Of a DNA stretch of 64,000 nt, positions 46,339 to 55,808 are shown piece after piece. The notes beneath the pieces were generated by a model. That model ran no database searches. It saw only the letters and a list, made by a program, of their open reading frames with translations, and was not told the DNA's origin. Origin of the DNA: Streptomyces sp. A1136 (GTDB lineage Bacteria > Actinomycetota > Actinomycetes > Streptomycetales > Streptomycetaceae); NCBI RefSeq assembly GCF_004795055.1, contig NZ_SSBJ01000013.1:1-64000 (forward strand). The letters are read 5' to 3'. How positions within the stretch are numbered: the stretch's first letter is position 1; each line of letters begins with the position of its first letter. The position numbers and the translations under genes are program-made.

Positions 46339-47175
46339 TCAGAAGATCCTCGGGTCGGTGAAGGCGCCGCCGGCGACCAGGTAGACGTACAGATCGCACA
46401 GGGCGACGCTGATCAGCGAGGCCCAGGCCAGCTGCATGTGGCGGGCGTTGAGCCGGCTCACCCAGCCCCACAGGCGGTAGCGGACGGGGTGCTTGGAGAA
46501 GTGCTTGAGCCGGCCGCCGATGATGTGCCGGCAGGAGTGGCAGGAGAGCGTGTAGGCCCAGATCAGCGCGATGTTCACGACGAACAACAGCGTGCCGAGG
46601 CCCATGTGGCCCCACTCGTAGCGGTCGTTGCGGAAGGTCAGCACGGTGTCGTAGGTGAGGATGCCCGCGACCGGGAGCGCCGCGTAGAAGAAGTACCGGT
46701 GCAGGTTCTGCAGGATCAGCGGGAAACGGGTCTCACCCGTGTACGCGGTGTGCGGCTCGGCGACCGCGCAGGCGGGCGGCGAGGCCCAGAAGCCCCGGTA
46801 GTAGGCCTTCCGGTAGTAGTAGCAGGTCAGCCGGAAGCCGAGCGGGAAGATCAGGATCAGCAGGGCGGGGGACAGGCCCCACCAGCTGCCGAACAGGTCC
46901 AGGTTGGGGCCGCCGCGCATGGTCCGGCAGTTCTCCGCCAGACAGGGCGAGTAGAACGGCGATACGTAGGGGGCCGCGTAGTAGTCGGCGTTCGCGAAGG
47001 CCCGCCAGGTCGAGTACGCGATGAAGGCGAGCAGTCCGGCCGCGGTGCCGGCGGGCGAGAGCCACCACCGGTCGGTCCGCAGGTGACGGGCCGCGATGGC
47101 GGCCCGGGAGGGGTCGTGGACGCCGCCGGCCCCGGGGGGCCGGTGGGATGGGGGCAGGTCCGTGCCTGTGGCCAA
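46339..47175 (-). CDS. sdhC: Succinate dehydrogenase membrane anchor (Sdh1 type)
   Basis: 278 aa if read from TTG 47175, which has GGAG six bases upstream; no ATG or GTG fits well in this frame, so a TTG start is likely but unproven. About five membrane helices follow a soluble N terminus: AGLLAFIAYSTWRAF, ALLILIFPLGFRLTCYYY, RYFFYAALPVAGILTYDTV, GLGTLLFVVNIALIWAYTLSCHSC, and SLISVALCDLYVYLVAGGA. Conserved His residues (LHRYFF, CHSCRH, and HMQ) are candidate haem ligands. It is close in size to mycobacterial Rv0249c (273 aa), the one-chain anchor of Sdh1. Confidence 0.88.
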   Translation of the reverse strand: MATGTDLPPSHRPPGAGGVHDPSRAAIAARHLRTDRWWLSPAGTAAGLLAFIAYSTWRAFANADYYAAPYVSPFYSPCLAENCRTMRGGPNLDLFGSWWGLSPALLILIFPLGFRLTCYYYRKAYYRGFWASPPACAVAEPHTAYTGETRFPLILQNLHRYFFYAALPVAGILTYDTVLTFRNDRYEWGHMGLGTLLFVVNIALIWAYTLSCHSCRHIIGGRLKHFSKHPVRYRLWGWVSRLNARHMQLAWASLISVALCDLYVYLVAGGAFTDPRIF

Positions 47176-47278
47176 GGGGGACTCCGGGTGGAGTGATGAA
47201 GGGGTGGCCCAGGGGACCCGGCCGCGAACCGCCGCGGCCGGGTCGGATGGGTGTGGGTGTGCGGGGGAGCGCGCCGGG

Positions 47279-47500
47279 TCAGGGGGCCCGGCGGTCGCGG
47301 GCTCCGAGGCCTTCGTCGTCGGAGTCGGTCCACAGCGTGCTGTCGTACGGCGTGTCCGGGACGGTGACCATGCCCTCCGGGCCGGCCGGCCCGGAGGGGG
47401 TCGGGGCCTGGCGGGCGACATCCCGCTCCAGCCGCTCGACGGAGCGGACCAGCTCGTTCAGGTTCCTTCGTACGGCGGTCAAATCGTCTTGCAGGGACAT
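47279..47500 (-). CDS. Small coiled-coil protein leading the sdh operon
   Basis: 73 aa from ATG 47500 with GAGG eight bases upstream. Residues 1-32 (SLQDDLTAVRRNLNELVRSVERLERDVARQ) form a strong heptad pattern, so it probably oligomerises or binds a partner helix. The rest is Pro/Gly/Asp-rich and disordered. It has no membrane segment and no known domain. It is about 103 bases upstream of sdhC on the same strand. A role as an accessory of the complex is inferred only from position. Confidence 0.6.
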   Translation of the reverse strand: MSLQDDLTAVRRNLNELVRSVERLERDVARQAPTPSGPAGPEGMVTVPDTPYDSTLWTDSDDEGLGARDRRAP

Positions 47501-47877
47501 GAGGTGCCCTCACTTCCGCGCGTGCGGTGGCAATGCTCCTGGGCGCCTGCGAGTGTCGCTCGCCGCCTCCCCCGTTGTGAAGGGACGTGCAGCGATTGCG
47601 GGCGCGCAGGCTCGATCCGTGCGCCCCTGCCCGCCCCCTTTCCCATCCCTCGAACGGGGGAACGCCCCGCCGGCCGACGCTCCCGGGAGCCCCCGTGCGC
47701 CAAGGGATTGGTCCGCACGGGTGGGCTTCGCGGCGTGGCGCGGGTCCCCTCCGGGGCACCCGGCGGGCCGTCGATTTCAGTGGGTTTCGCACGCAGTGTG
47801 ATCAGCTCCATATACGGCCGAATTGATCAAGCCGCACGCTCACGCTCCCCCCACGCCCCGCCCCGGAGGTACCACCC
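47501..47877. other. Divergent control region of sdh operon and solute-binding protein gene
   Basis: About 377 bases without a gene. The right end has two TGATCA words (around 47798 and 47823) flanking TATACG, a probable promoter area for the plus-strand lipoprotein gene. The left end contains an imperfect hairpin GCGAG-N5-CTCGC upstream of the sdh operon. No clear paired operator. Confidence 0.4.
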
Positions 47878-50325
47878 ATGACCCAGAGAAGGCGCAGGTC
47901 CTTGGCGCTCCTGACCTCGGGAGTCCTCGCACTGCCGCTGCTCGCGGGCTGCGGCGCGGGTGAAGACGAGGGCGGTCCGGTCGCCGCCGGCCAGGACATC
48001 GCCGCCACGGCCCGCGACCGGGTCGCCGACGGCGGCGTACTGCGCTGGGCCGTGGACACCCTGCCGGAGACCCTGAACACCTTCCAGGCCGACGCCGACG
48101 GCACCACCGCGCGGATCGCCGGGGCGGTGCTGCCGCAACTGTTCACGCTCGACGACAAGGGACGGCCGGTGGCCGATCCCGACTACCTGGAGAAGGCGGA
48201 GATCGTCACTCGGGAGCCCAAGCAGGTCGTCCTGTACAAGCTGAACCAGCAGGCCGTGTGGAGCGACGGCCGGGAGATCGGCGCCGCCGACTTCGTCGCC
48301 CAGTGGCGGGCCCTGAACGGCAAGGACTCGGCGTACTGGACCGCGCGCAACGCGGGCTACGACCGGATCGAGAAGATCGAGCGCGGCAAGACCGACCTGG
48401 AGGTGAAGGTCACCTTCGCCAAGCCCTACACCGACTGGCGGTCGCTGTTCAGCCCGCTCTACCCGAAGCAGGTCACCGGCACCCCCGAGGCCTTCAACGA
48501 AGGCGCGCGCGGCGCCCTCAAGGTCACCGCCGGACCCTTCAACCTCGGCACCATCGACAAGAAGACCGGCACCGCGGCGCTGACCCGCAACGCCCGCTGG
48601 TGGGGCCGGCCCGCCAAGCTGGACAGTCTCGTGCTGACCGCCGTGCCCCGCTCCGAGCGCCCCGCCGCCCTCGCCGCGGGCCGGCTCGACATGGCGGAGG
48701 TCGACCGCGCCGGCGCCGACCGGATCGCCCTCGCCCAGCGGGAGGCCGGCCACGGGGGCGGCGCGCACGGCCCCGGCGCCTCGATGACGGCCGCGGAGGC
48801 CACGATGTCCTGGGCGCTGGCCTACGGCGCCGACGAGAACAAGGCCCGGGAGGAGCAGGAGACCCGGGCCAGGAACGCCGACGCGGCCAAGAAGTACGCC
48901 GACGAGCAGATCGCCCTGCGCGCCTTCACCGTCCGCAAGTCCCTGGAGCCGGCCTACACGCAACTGGCCATGAACGGGGCCTCGGGGCCCCTCTCCGACG
49001 AGCGGGTCCGGCGCGCGGTGGCCCGGGCCATCGACCGCAAGGCCCTCGCCGAGACCGTGCTCAAGCCGCTCGGCCTGCCCGCGAAGCCGGTCGGCAGCCA
49101 CCTGGCACTGGCCGGGCAGCGCGCGTACGCCGACAACAGCGACGCCCTCGGCGGCCAGGACACCCAGGCGGCCCAGGCGCTGCTCGCCGACGCCGGCTGG
49201 CACCGGGGCGGCAAGATCAAGGAGCCGTCGGGCGCCAAGGCGGGCCCGGAGGGCGAGGACGGGGTCGCGAAGGACGACGGCAAGACCCCCTCGGGCCCGG
49301 GCACCGGCAACGACGGCCTCTACATCGTCGGCCAGGACGACCGGGGCGGCGACGACAAGCCCGCGGGCGCCGGCCGGCCGGGCGACCACCGCGCCCACGG
49401 CGGCCTGCGGGGCGCGGGCATGCTGCCCGCCGAGGTGAGCCTCCCCGAGGGGCTGTACGCGCCGGACGGGGAGATCGTCGACGCGGACCGCTTCGCACCG
49501 GGCGCCGCCGCGGACCGGCCCTCGCCGGTGCTGGCCCCGGCCCCGCTCGCGGCCCAGCAGGAGCGGGCGCTGCTGGCCCAGGCCACGAAGGTCATCGACG
49601 ACGCCAAGCGTGCGGCGGCCCGGGACGGCGAGGAGGGCGCGGACGCCAAGGATCCGGCCGACGTCAGGGGCCCCGCCGATGCCAAGGACCCGGCCCAGCC
49701 CCCCGCGAAGGTCAGCCCGGCTCCCGCGGCCCCGGTCAAGCAGAACCCGGCCGGCGCCCCGCTCGCCAAGGACGGCAAGCCGCTGACCCTGCGGTTCGTG
49801 CTTCCGGCGGGCCCCGGCTCGGAGGCCCTGCGAACGGTGGGCGAGCGGATCTCGCAGATGCTCCGGAAGGTCGGCATCCAGACCGAGCTCACCAAGGTCG
49901 CCGACGAGAGCTTCTTCAAGGACCACATCGCCTCGGGTCAGTACGACCTGGCCCTTTACTCCTGGCCCGCGACCGCCTACCCCGCCACCGACGCGCGGCC
50001 CATCTTCGCCAAGCCGGCGCCGGCCGCCGACGGATCGCTGCTCGTGGAGCAGAACTACACCCGGGTGGGCACCGACCACATCGACCAGCTCTTCGACCAG
50101 GCGCTCGGTGAGCTCGACGAGGAGCAGTCGCGCGAGCTGATCCGCAAGGCGGACGCCCGGATCTGGGCCGCCGCCGGGTCCATCCCGCTCTACCAGCGCC
50201 CCGAGCTGGTGGCCGTGAAGCCGAACCTGGTCAACGCCGGCGCCTTCGGCCTCGGCACCCCCCGCTTCCAGGACATCGGCTGGAAGAAGCCGGGCGCGGC
50301 CCCGGAGAAGAACGGCAAGAAGTAG
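47878..50325 (+). CDS. Family 5 solute-binding lipoprotein with a large disordered insert
   Basis: 815 aa; ordinary family 5 binding proteins have 520-600. Signal peptide with lipobox LLAGC (lipid-anchored Cys at about residue 24). The fold begins normally (LRWAVDTLPETLNTFQADADG, AVWSDGREIGAADFVAQWRAL) and is interrupted at about residues 445-628 by a charged, Pro/Gly/Ala-rich stretch. It resumes at DGKPLTLRFVLPAG...SIPLYQRPELVAVKP. Internal extra segments near residues 285-345 (GGGAHGPGA, KAREEQETRARNADAAKK) are also unusual. No permease is adjacent, so it is an orphan binding protein next to typA. Confidence 0.87.
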   Translation: MTQRRRRSLALLTSGVLALPLLAGCGAGEDEGGPVAAGQDIAATARDRVADGGVLRWAVDTLPETLNTFQADADGTTARIAGAVLPQLFTLDDKGRPVADPDYLEKAEIVTREPKQVVLYKLNQQAVWSDGREIGAADFVAQWRALNGKDSAYWTARNAGYDRIEKIERGKTDLEVKVTFAKPYTDWRSLFSPLYPKQVTGTPEAFNEGARGALKVTAGPFNLGTIDKKTGTAALTRNARWWGRPAKLDSLVLTAVPRSERPAALAAGRLDMAEVDRAGADRIALAQREAGHGGGAHGPGASMTAAEATMSWALAYGADENKAREEQETRARNADAAKKYADEQIALRAFTVRKSLEPAYTQLAMNGASGPLSDERVRRAVARAIDRKALAETVLKPLGLPAKPVGSHLALAGQRAYADNSDALGGQDTQAAQALLADAGWHRGGKIKEPSGAKAGPEGEDGVAKDDGKTPSGPGTGNDGLYIVGQDDRGGDDKPAGAGRPGDHRAHGGLRGAGMLPAEVSLPEGLYAPDGEIVDADRFAPGAAADRPSPVLAPAPLAAQQERALLAQATKVIDDAKRAAARDGEEGADAKDPADVRGPADAKDPAQPPAKVSPAPAAPVKQNPAGAPLAKDGKPLTLRFVLPAGPGSEALRTVGERISQMLRKVGIQTELTKVADESFFKDHIASGQYDLALYSWPATAYPATDARPIFAKPAPAADGSLLVEQNYTRVGTDHIDQLFDQALGELDEEQSRELIRKADARIWAAAGSIPLYQRPELVAVKPNLVNAGAFGLGTPRFQDIGWKKPGAAPEKNGKK

Positions 50326-50696
50326 GGAAGGGCGGGAGAAGGGGAAACGGGGAAGGGGAAGAAGTGGTGACATACGGGTATCGGGCGGGTTGACCCACGG
50401 GTCACAAGCTCAGATGTGACTCAATTGCCTTGCCCGCCGCAGACCCGGCGGGCAAGGTCGTGAATACCCGTTGACCCGCGTTGATCCCAGGTGAATGCGG
50501 GCGACCCGCACGGCCGCGGCACCCCACTCCACACCCGGCCCCGCTCAGTCGTCCGGCCTCTTGACAGCCCCCACGGCATGCGGTTCCCGCCATTCGACGT
50601 ACGATGGGGTAAGGCCGTGGCAGGTTTCCGCCCGGCTCAAGGCTCGCGTGCCGGACCGTACGCGCCGCCATCCACGATCCCGGGAGAAGCGCCGAA
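50326..50696. other. Intergenic region before typA
   Basis: 371 bases with no gene. It contains repeated TTGACCC-type words (near 50389, 50470 and 50480), a hairpin at 50428-50457 and TTGACA at about 50560. GGAGAAG at 50682 is the typA ribosome site. Confidence 0.5.
50428..50457 (+). terminator. Terminator after the solute-binding protein gene
   Basis: A 12-bp perfect stem (50428-50439 with 50446-50457) and a 6-base loop lie about 100 bases after the lipoprotein stop codon; no T-run. Confidence 0.6.
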
Positions 50697-52601
50697 GTGC
50701 CCACGCGCCACGACATCCGTAACGTCGCCATCGTCGCCCACGTCGACCATGGCAAGACGACCATCGTCGATGCCATGCTCAAGCAGGCCGGTGCCTTCGC
50801 CGCCCACCAGCACCTCGACGACCGCATGATGGACTCGAACGACCTGGAGCGTGAGAAGGGCATCACGATCCTCGCCAAGAACACGGCGGTGAAGTACCAC
50901 CCCAAGGACGGCGGGGCGCCCATCACGATCAACATCATCGACACCCCCGGCCACGCCGACTTCGGTGGCGAGGTCGAGCGCGGTCTGTCGATGGTGGACG
51001 CGGTCGTCCTCCTGGTGGACGCCTCCGAGGGCCCGCTGCCCCAGACCCGCTTCGTGCTCCGCAAGGCGCTCCAGGCGAAGATGCCGGTCATCCTCTGCAT
51101 CAACAAGACGGACCGCCCGGACTCCCGGATCGACGACGTCGTCAACGAGACGTACGACCTCTTCCTGGACCTGGACGCGACCGAGGAGCAGATCGAGTTC
51201 CCGATCGTCTACGCCTGCGGCCGTGACGGCATCGCCTCGCTGACCAAGCCGGAGGACGGCACCGTCCCCGCCGACAGCGACAGCCTGGAGCCGTTCTTCT
51301 CCACCATCCTGGAGCACGTCCCCGCCCCGGTGTACGACGAGGAGGCCCCCCTCCAGGCCCACGTCACCAACCTGGACGCCGACAACTTCCTCGGCCGCAT
51401 CGCGCTCCTGCGCGTCGAGCAGGGCGAACTGCGCAAGGGCCAGACCGTCGCGTGGATCAAGCGCGACGGCACCATGTCCAACGTCCGCATCACCGAGCTG
51501 ATGATGACCGAGGCCCTCACCCGCAAGCCGGCGGAGGTCGCCGGCCCCGGTGACATCTGCGCCGTCGCCGGTATCCCCGACATCATGATCGGCGAGACCC
51601 TGGCCGACCCGGAGAACCCGATCGCGCTTCCGCTGATCTCGGTGGACGAGCCGGCCATCTCCATGACCATCGGAACCAACACCTCGCCGCTCGTCGGCCG
51701 CGGCGGCACGGGCAAGGGCGCGGACGCCAAGGCCGCCGTCAAGGACCGCAAGGTCACCGCCCGTCAGGTGAAGGACCGCCTGGACCGCGAGCTCATCGGC
51801 AACGTCTCGCTCCGCGTGCTCGACACCGAGCGCCCGGACGCCTGGGAGGTCCAGGGTCGTGGTGAGCTCGCGCTCGCCATCCTGGTCGAGCAGATGCGCC
51901 GCGAGGGCTTCGAGTTGACCATCGGCAAGCCGCAGGTCGTCACCCAGGTCATCGACGGCAAGGTGCACGAGCCGGTCGAGCGCATGACGATCGACGTGCC
52001 CGAGGAGCACATGGGCGCCGTCACGCAGCTCATGGGCGTCCGCAAGGGCCGCATGGACAACATGTCGAACCACGGCTCCGGCTGGGTCCGCATGGAGTTC
52101 GTCGTCCCGTCCCGCGGTCTCATCGGCTTCCGCACGGAGTTCCTGACGAACACCCGCGGTACCGGTATCGCCCACTCGATCCACGAGGGCCACGAGCCGT
52201 GGTTCGGCCCGCTGGTGACCCGCAACAACGGTTCGCTGGTCGCCGACCGCGCCGGCGCGGTCACGCCCTTCGCGATGATCAACCTCCAGGAGCGCGGTGT
52301 GCTGTTCACCGAGCCCGGCACCGAGGTGTACGAGGGCATGATCGTCGGTGAGAACTCGCGCTCCGACGACATGGACGTGAACATCACCAAGGAGAAGAAG
52401 CTCACCAACATGCGTGCGGCTTCCGCGGACAACACCGAGAACGTGGTGCCGCCCCGCAAGCTCTCCCTGGAGCAGTCCCTGGAGTTCTGCCGCGACGACG
52501 AGTGCGTCGAGGTGACCCCGGAGGCCGTCCGCATCCGCAAGGTCGTCCTGGACCAGAAGGAGCGCTCGCGTACCGCGTCGCGCGCCAAGTCCGGTAAGTA
52601 A
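50697..52601 (+). CDS. typA: Ribosome-associated GTPase TypA/BipA
   Basis: 634 aa from GTG 50697 after GGAGAAG. Translation-factor GTPase of the EF-G/LepA class that binds ribosomes under stress and helps large-subunit assembly. G motifs: AHVDHGKTTIVDAML (G1), KGITI (G2), DTPGHADFGGEVERGL (G3), NKTDRPDSR (G4). TypA-specific C-terminal part: GRGELALAILVEQMRREGFEL, VPSRGLIGFRTEFLTNTRGTGI, and the final NMRAASADNTENVVPPRKLSLEQSLEF block. Monocistronic, with terminators on both sides. Confidence 0.97.
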   Translation: MPTRHDIRNVAIVAHVDHGKTTIVDAMLKQAGAFAAHQHLDDRMMDSNDLEREKGITILAKNTAVKYHPKDGGAPITINIIDTPGHADFGGEVERGLSMVDAVVLLVDASEGPLPQTRFVLRKALQAKMPVILCINKTDRPDSRIDDVVNETYDLFLDLDATEEQIEFPIVYACGRDGIASLTKPEDGTVPADSDSLEPFFSTILEHVPAPVYDEEAPLQAHVTNLDADNFLGRIALLRVEQGELRKGQTVAWIKRDGTMSNVRITELMMTEALTRKPAEVAGPGDICAVAGIPDIMIGETLADPENPIALPLISVDEPAISMTIGTNTSPLVGRGGTGKGADAKAAVKDRKVTARQVKDRLDRELIGNVSLRVLDTERPDAWEVQGRGELALAILVEQMRREGFELTIGKPQVVTQVIDGKVHEPVERMTIDVPEEHMGAVTQLMGVRKGRMDNMSNHGSGWVRMEFVVPSRGLIGFRTEFLTNTRGTGIAHSIHEGHEPWFGPLVTRNNGSLVADRAGAVTPFAMINLQERGVLFTEPGTEVYEGMIVGENSRSDDMDVNITKEKKLTNMRAASADNTENVVPPRKLSLEQSLEFCRDDECVEVTPEAVRIRKVVLDQKERSRTASRAKSGK

Positions 52602-53035
52602 CGGGCGTATTGCCCGAGGCCGCTTCGGCGACGGCCGAAAGTGATCTGTTCGTACGGCCCCTCCCCTCACGATGTCCGTGAGGGGAGGGGCCGTCCGCTT
52701 TTGTCAAGCAGATTTTTGTCTTCCGGTGTCCGCATACCGACCGTGACACTCCGGAAGGTGAGCTAACCGTCCGTTTCGCACGTGTCTGTCTCCTATCCGT
52801 TTGTCCGGATTTCGGGTTTTCGCCATGCGGTGATGTTGTGAAAACGAGACCCCGTAAGTGTGGTTTACGGTCTGGGTGTCATTGAGGATGGCTCCATTGA
52901 GCTCGGGTCAATGGGTCACACGCTGTGGGGAGCGTCGACTCACGAGCACACGACGGGACCGGATTTCGCTGTCAGGGGTGTCAGCGGGGGACGGCCCCTC
53001 ACTATCGACAGTGACTCCTGAGGAGGCAATTACCC
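52602..53035. promoter_or_regulatory. Intergenic region before first oligopeptide operon
   Basis: 434 bases without a convincing gene and with lower GC (52695-52880 is notably A/T-rich). It holds the typA terminator and then the promoter of the oligopeptide-binding gene, whose strong site GAGGAGG is at about 53019-53025. Confidence 0.55.
52654..52694 (+). terminator. Terminator of typA
   Basis: A 17-bp perfect stem (52654-52670 with 52678-52694) with a 7-base loop is followed by CCGCTTTT. This is the clearest intrinsic terminator in the window. Confidence 0.9.
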
Positions 53036-54679
53036 ATGCGCGGAGCAACGAGCGCCAAGTGGGTCGTGGGTGCCGTCATCGTGGCAATGGCTGCCACGGC
53101 GTGTGGCGGTGGCGACGACAAGAAGTCTGACGGCGCGTCGGGCGGTACCTTCCGCTTCGGCATCACCGAGCCGACCGCCATCGACCCGGTGAACGCGCAG
53201 GAGTCCGAGGGCATCGTCATCGCCCGCGCCCTGTTCACCGGCCTGTACGACACGTCCAACGACGGCAAGCTGATCCCGAAGCTGGCCGAGTCCGGCACGC
53301 CGAGCGACGACGGCAAGACCTGGACGTTCAAGATCAAGGCCGGCACCAAGTTCACCAACGGTGAGCCGGTCGACGCCGAGGCCTTCGTCCGCGGCTGGAC
53401 CCGTGTCTCCGCCAAGGCGTCCGCCTCCGACGTCTCGTACCACATGGCCGACATCGCCGGCTACGAGGACCTCCACTCCGGCAAGAGCGACAAGTTCGCC
53501 GGCCTGACGGCCGTGGACGCCACCACCCTCAAGGTGGAGCTGTCCATCCCGGACTTCGAGTTCGTCAAGAAGACCGCGCACTCCGTCTTCAGCCCCGTCC
53601 CGAAGGTCGCGGGCGCCGGTGACAACAAGGCGTTCAACGACCAGCCCATCGGCAACGGCGCGTTCAAGATGACGGGTCCGTGGCAGCACAACACGTCGAT
53701 CACGCTCGTCCGCAACGACGACTACGGCCTGGAGAAGGCGCACCTCGACAAGGTCGAGGCGAAGATCCTGAACCCGGCCAACGGCTCCACGCTGGAGTAC
53801 CAGGGCTTCCAGTCGGGCCAGTTCGACTACGCCCGTATGCCCACCCCGCAGCTGACCTCGGCCAAGGCCAAGTACGACCCGCAGGGCGAGTGGATCTCCG
53901 GTGACTTCTCCGGCATCAACTACCTGAACATCTTCAACCAGAACGCGCCGTTCAACAATCCGGACGCGCGCAAGGCGATCTCCTACGCGATCGACCGCGA
54001 GGCCATCGCCAAGGGTGTCTTCCAGGGTCTGCAGAAGCCGGCCACCGCGTTCCTGCCGCCGTCGTTCTCCGACGTCTACCAGGCCGGTGTCTGCACCAGC
54101 TGCGTCAAGCAGGACGTCGCCAAGGCCAAGGAGTACGCCGAGAAGGGCGGCCTCAAGCCGGGCACCGTCGTCAACTTCGGCTACAACACCGGCGCCGGCC
54201 ACGAAGAGTGGGTCCAGGCCGTCGCGCAGCAGCTGAAGGACGTCCTCGGTCTCGAGGTCAAGCTGGACGGCAAGCCGTTCAAGGAGGCGCTGGCCACCCA
54301 GCAGGACAAGGCCACCTCCGGTCTGTGGCGTCAGGCGTGGACCGCCGACTACCCGACCGCGGACAACTTCATGACCCCGCTGCTGAGCACCACCGGCATC
54401 GGCGAGGACCCGGCGACCGGCAAGGCGCAGGGCGACAACCGCGGCCGTTACTCCAACCCGGAGTTCGACAAGCTGCTCGTCACGGCCAAGGCCACGAAGG
54501 ACGACGCCCAGCGCGCCGCCCTGTACAAGCAGGCCGAGAAGCTGGCCGTCGACACCGACCAGGGCGTCATCCCGCTGTGGCAGCGCACCCAGTACCGCCT
54601 GGTCAACAGCAAGAAGTTCAAGAACATCAAGATGGACTTCTACGAGGACCCGACCCTCGCGGAGATCTCGCTCAAGTAG
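53036..54679 (+). CDS. Oligopeptide-binding lipoprotein (first BldK-like operon)
   Basis: 547 aa. Lipoprotein signal with lipobox ATACGGG (Cys at about 23). Family 5 (OppA/DppA-like) binding protein: FRFGITEPTAIDPVNAQESEGIVIARALFTGLYD, TFKIKAGTKFTNGEPVDAEAFVRGW, AISYAIDREAIAKGVF, and YADYPTADNF-like WTADYPTADNF. It delivers peptides to the permease encoded downstream. A hairpin between it and the permease gene probably keeps this protein in excess. It is the first gene of the operon; assignment to BldK proper is from genomic place and family, not certain. Confidence 0.9.
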   Translation: MRGATSAKWVVGAVIVAMAATACGGGDDKKSDGASGGTFRFGITEPTAIDPVNAQESEGIVIARALFTGLYDTSNDGKLIPKLAESGTPSDDGKTWTFKIKAGTKFTNGEPVDAEAFVRGWTRVSAKASASDVSYHMADIAGYEDLHSGKSDKFAGLTAVDATTLKVELSIPDFEFVKKTAHSVFSPVPKVAGAGDNKAFNDQPIGNGAFKMTGPWQHNTSITLVRNDDYGLEKAHLDKVEAKILNPANGSTLEYQGFQSGQFDYARMPTPQLTSAKAKYDPQGEWISGDFSGINYLNIFNQNAPFNNPDARKAISYAIDREAIAKGVFQGLQKPATAFLPPSFSDVYQAGVCTSCVKQDVAKAKEYAEKGGLKPGTVVNFGYNTGAGHEEWVQAVAQQLKDVLGLEVKLDGKPFKEALATQQDKATSGLWRQAWTADYPTADNFMTPLLSTTGIGEDPATGKAQGDNRGRYSNPEFDKLLVTAKATKDDAQRAALYKQAEKLAVDTDQGVIPLWQRTQYRLVNSKKFKNIKMDFYEDPTLAEISLK

Positions 54680-54706
54680 CGGCCCCTCCACACACAAGCA
54701 GGTAAG

Positions 54707-54753
54707 CGAAGGCCGTGGGGACGGAGCTACTTCCTCTCTCTCCACGGCCTTCG
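54707..54753 (+). terminator. Attenuator-like hairpin inside the oligopeptide operon
   Basis: A 12-bp perfect stem (54707-54718 with 54742-54753) and a 23-base loop follow the binding-protein stop by 28 bases and precede the permease by 100. Partial termination or 3'-end protection here would give more binding protein than membrane subunits. Confidence 0.6.
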
Positions 54754-54853
54754 TTCAGTCACGGGCGCACCCCTCTACCGGCGCCCGGCGGCGGCCCCTC
54801 TCCCGATCGGATGATGCCGCCCATTCCCACGCTCAGTATGTGAAGGAGGCATC

Positions 54854-55777
54854 GTGGGCAGATATGTGATCCGCCGGCTCGGGCAGATGGTGGTCGTCCT
54901 CTTCGGTGCGACGGTTGTGCTCTTCTGCTGTCTGTTCATCCTCCCCGGCGACCCGGTGGGTTCGCTCGGCGGTGACAAGGCCCGCGACCCGGCTGTCGTC
55001 GAACAGCTCAGGGAGCGTTACGGACTCAACGATCCGCTCCCCGTCCAGTACGGGAACTTCGTGAAGAACCTGGCCCAGGGTGACCTCGGCGAGGACTTCA
55101 CCCAGCGCCGACCGGTGACGGAGATCCTGCAGCCCAAGCTCGTCAACACCGCCGAGCTGGCCATCACCGCCATCGTCATCGACATCGTGATCGGCCTCCT
55201 GGCGGGCCTGGTCGCGGCGCTGTTCAGATACTCGTTCTGGGACGTGCTGATCACGCTGCTCACGACGATGGCGGTCGGTTTCCCGTCCTTCGTCATCGGC
55301 ATGGTCCTGCAGAAGGCGTTCGTCATCGAGCTGCCGTGGTTCCCCCTCATCTCGGACGGAACCGCCAACTCCCTGATCCTGCCCGCCTTCACCCTCGCGA
55401 TCCTCGACGCGGCACTGGTCGCCCGCCTCATGCGCGGCACCATGCTGGAGGTGCTGCGCGCCGACTACGTCAAGACGGCCATCGCCAAGGGTCTGCCCCG
55501 GCGGACGGTGCTCTTCAAGCATGTGATGCGCAACTCGATCATCCCGGTCGTCACGTACCTGGGCATCTCGTTCGGAACGCTGCTCGGCGGTGCGCTCATC
55601 ACCGAGGCGATCTTCAACTGGGACGGCATCGGACTGGCGCTCGTGCAAGCGGTCCAGCAGCAGAACAACCCGATCATCATCGGCGTGGTGAGCTTCGGCG
55701 TCGCCGTGTTCGTTCTGCTCAACCTGATCGTCGACCTCTTGTACGCGGTCCTCGACCCGCGCATCCGTCTCGCCTGA
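54854..55777 (+). CDS. Oligopeptide ABC transporter permease (DppB/OppB-like)
   Basis: 307 aa from GTG 54854 after GGAGG. Six-helix BPD_transp_1 protein: GRYVIRRLGQMVVVLFGATVVLF at the start, EAA-loop region ADYVKTAIAKGLPRRTVLFKHVMRNSIIPV which contacts the ATPase, and a C terminus VDLLYAVLDPRIR. It is the first of a pair of permease subunits and lies 31 bases upstream of the second. Confidence 0.94.
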   Translation: MGRYVIRRLGQMVVVLFGATVVLFCCLFILPGDPVGSLGGDKARDPAVVEQLRERYGLNDPLPVQYGNFVKNLAQGDLGEDFTQRRPVTEILQPKLVNTAELAITAIVIDIVIGLLAGLVAALFRYSFWDVLITLLTTMAVGFPSFVIGMVLQKAFVIELPWFPLISDGTANSLILPAFTLAILDAALVARLMRGTMLEVLRADYVKTAIAKGLPRRTVLFKHVMRNSIIPVVTYLGISFGTLLGGALITEAIFNWDGIGLALVQAVQQQNNPIIIGVVSFGVAVFVLLNLIVDLLYAVLDPRIRLA

Positions 55778-55808
55778 TTCCAGGCAGCCTGTTCTAGGAG
55801 TCACACCC

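Noticed and set aside
52858-53130. Plus-strand frame upstream of and overlapping the oligopeptide-binding protein gene
   Set aside because: Poor codon bias, overlaps the ribosome site and signal peptide of a clear gene in another frame.
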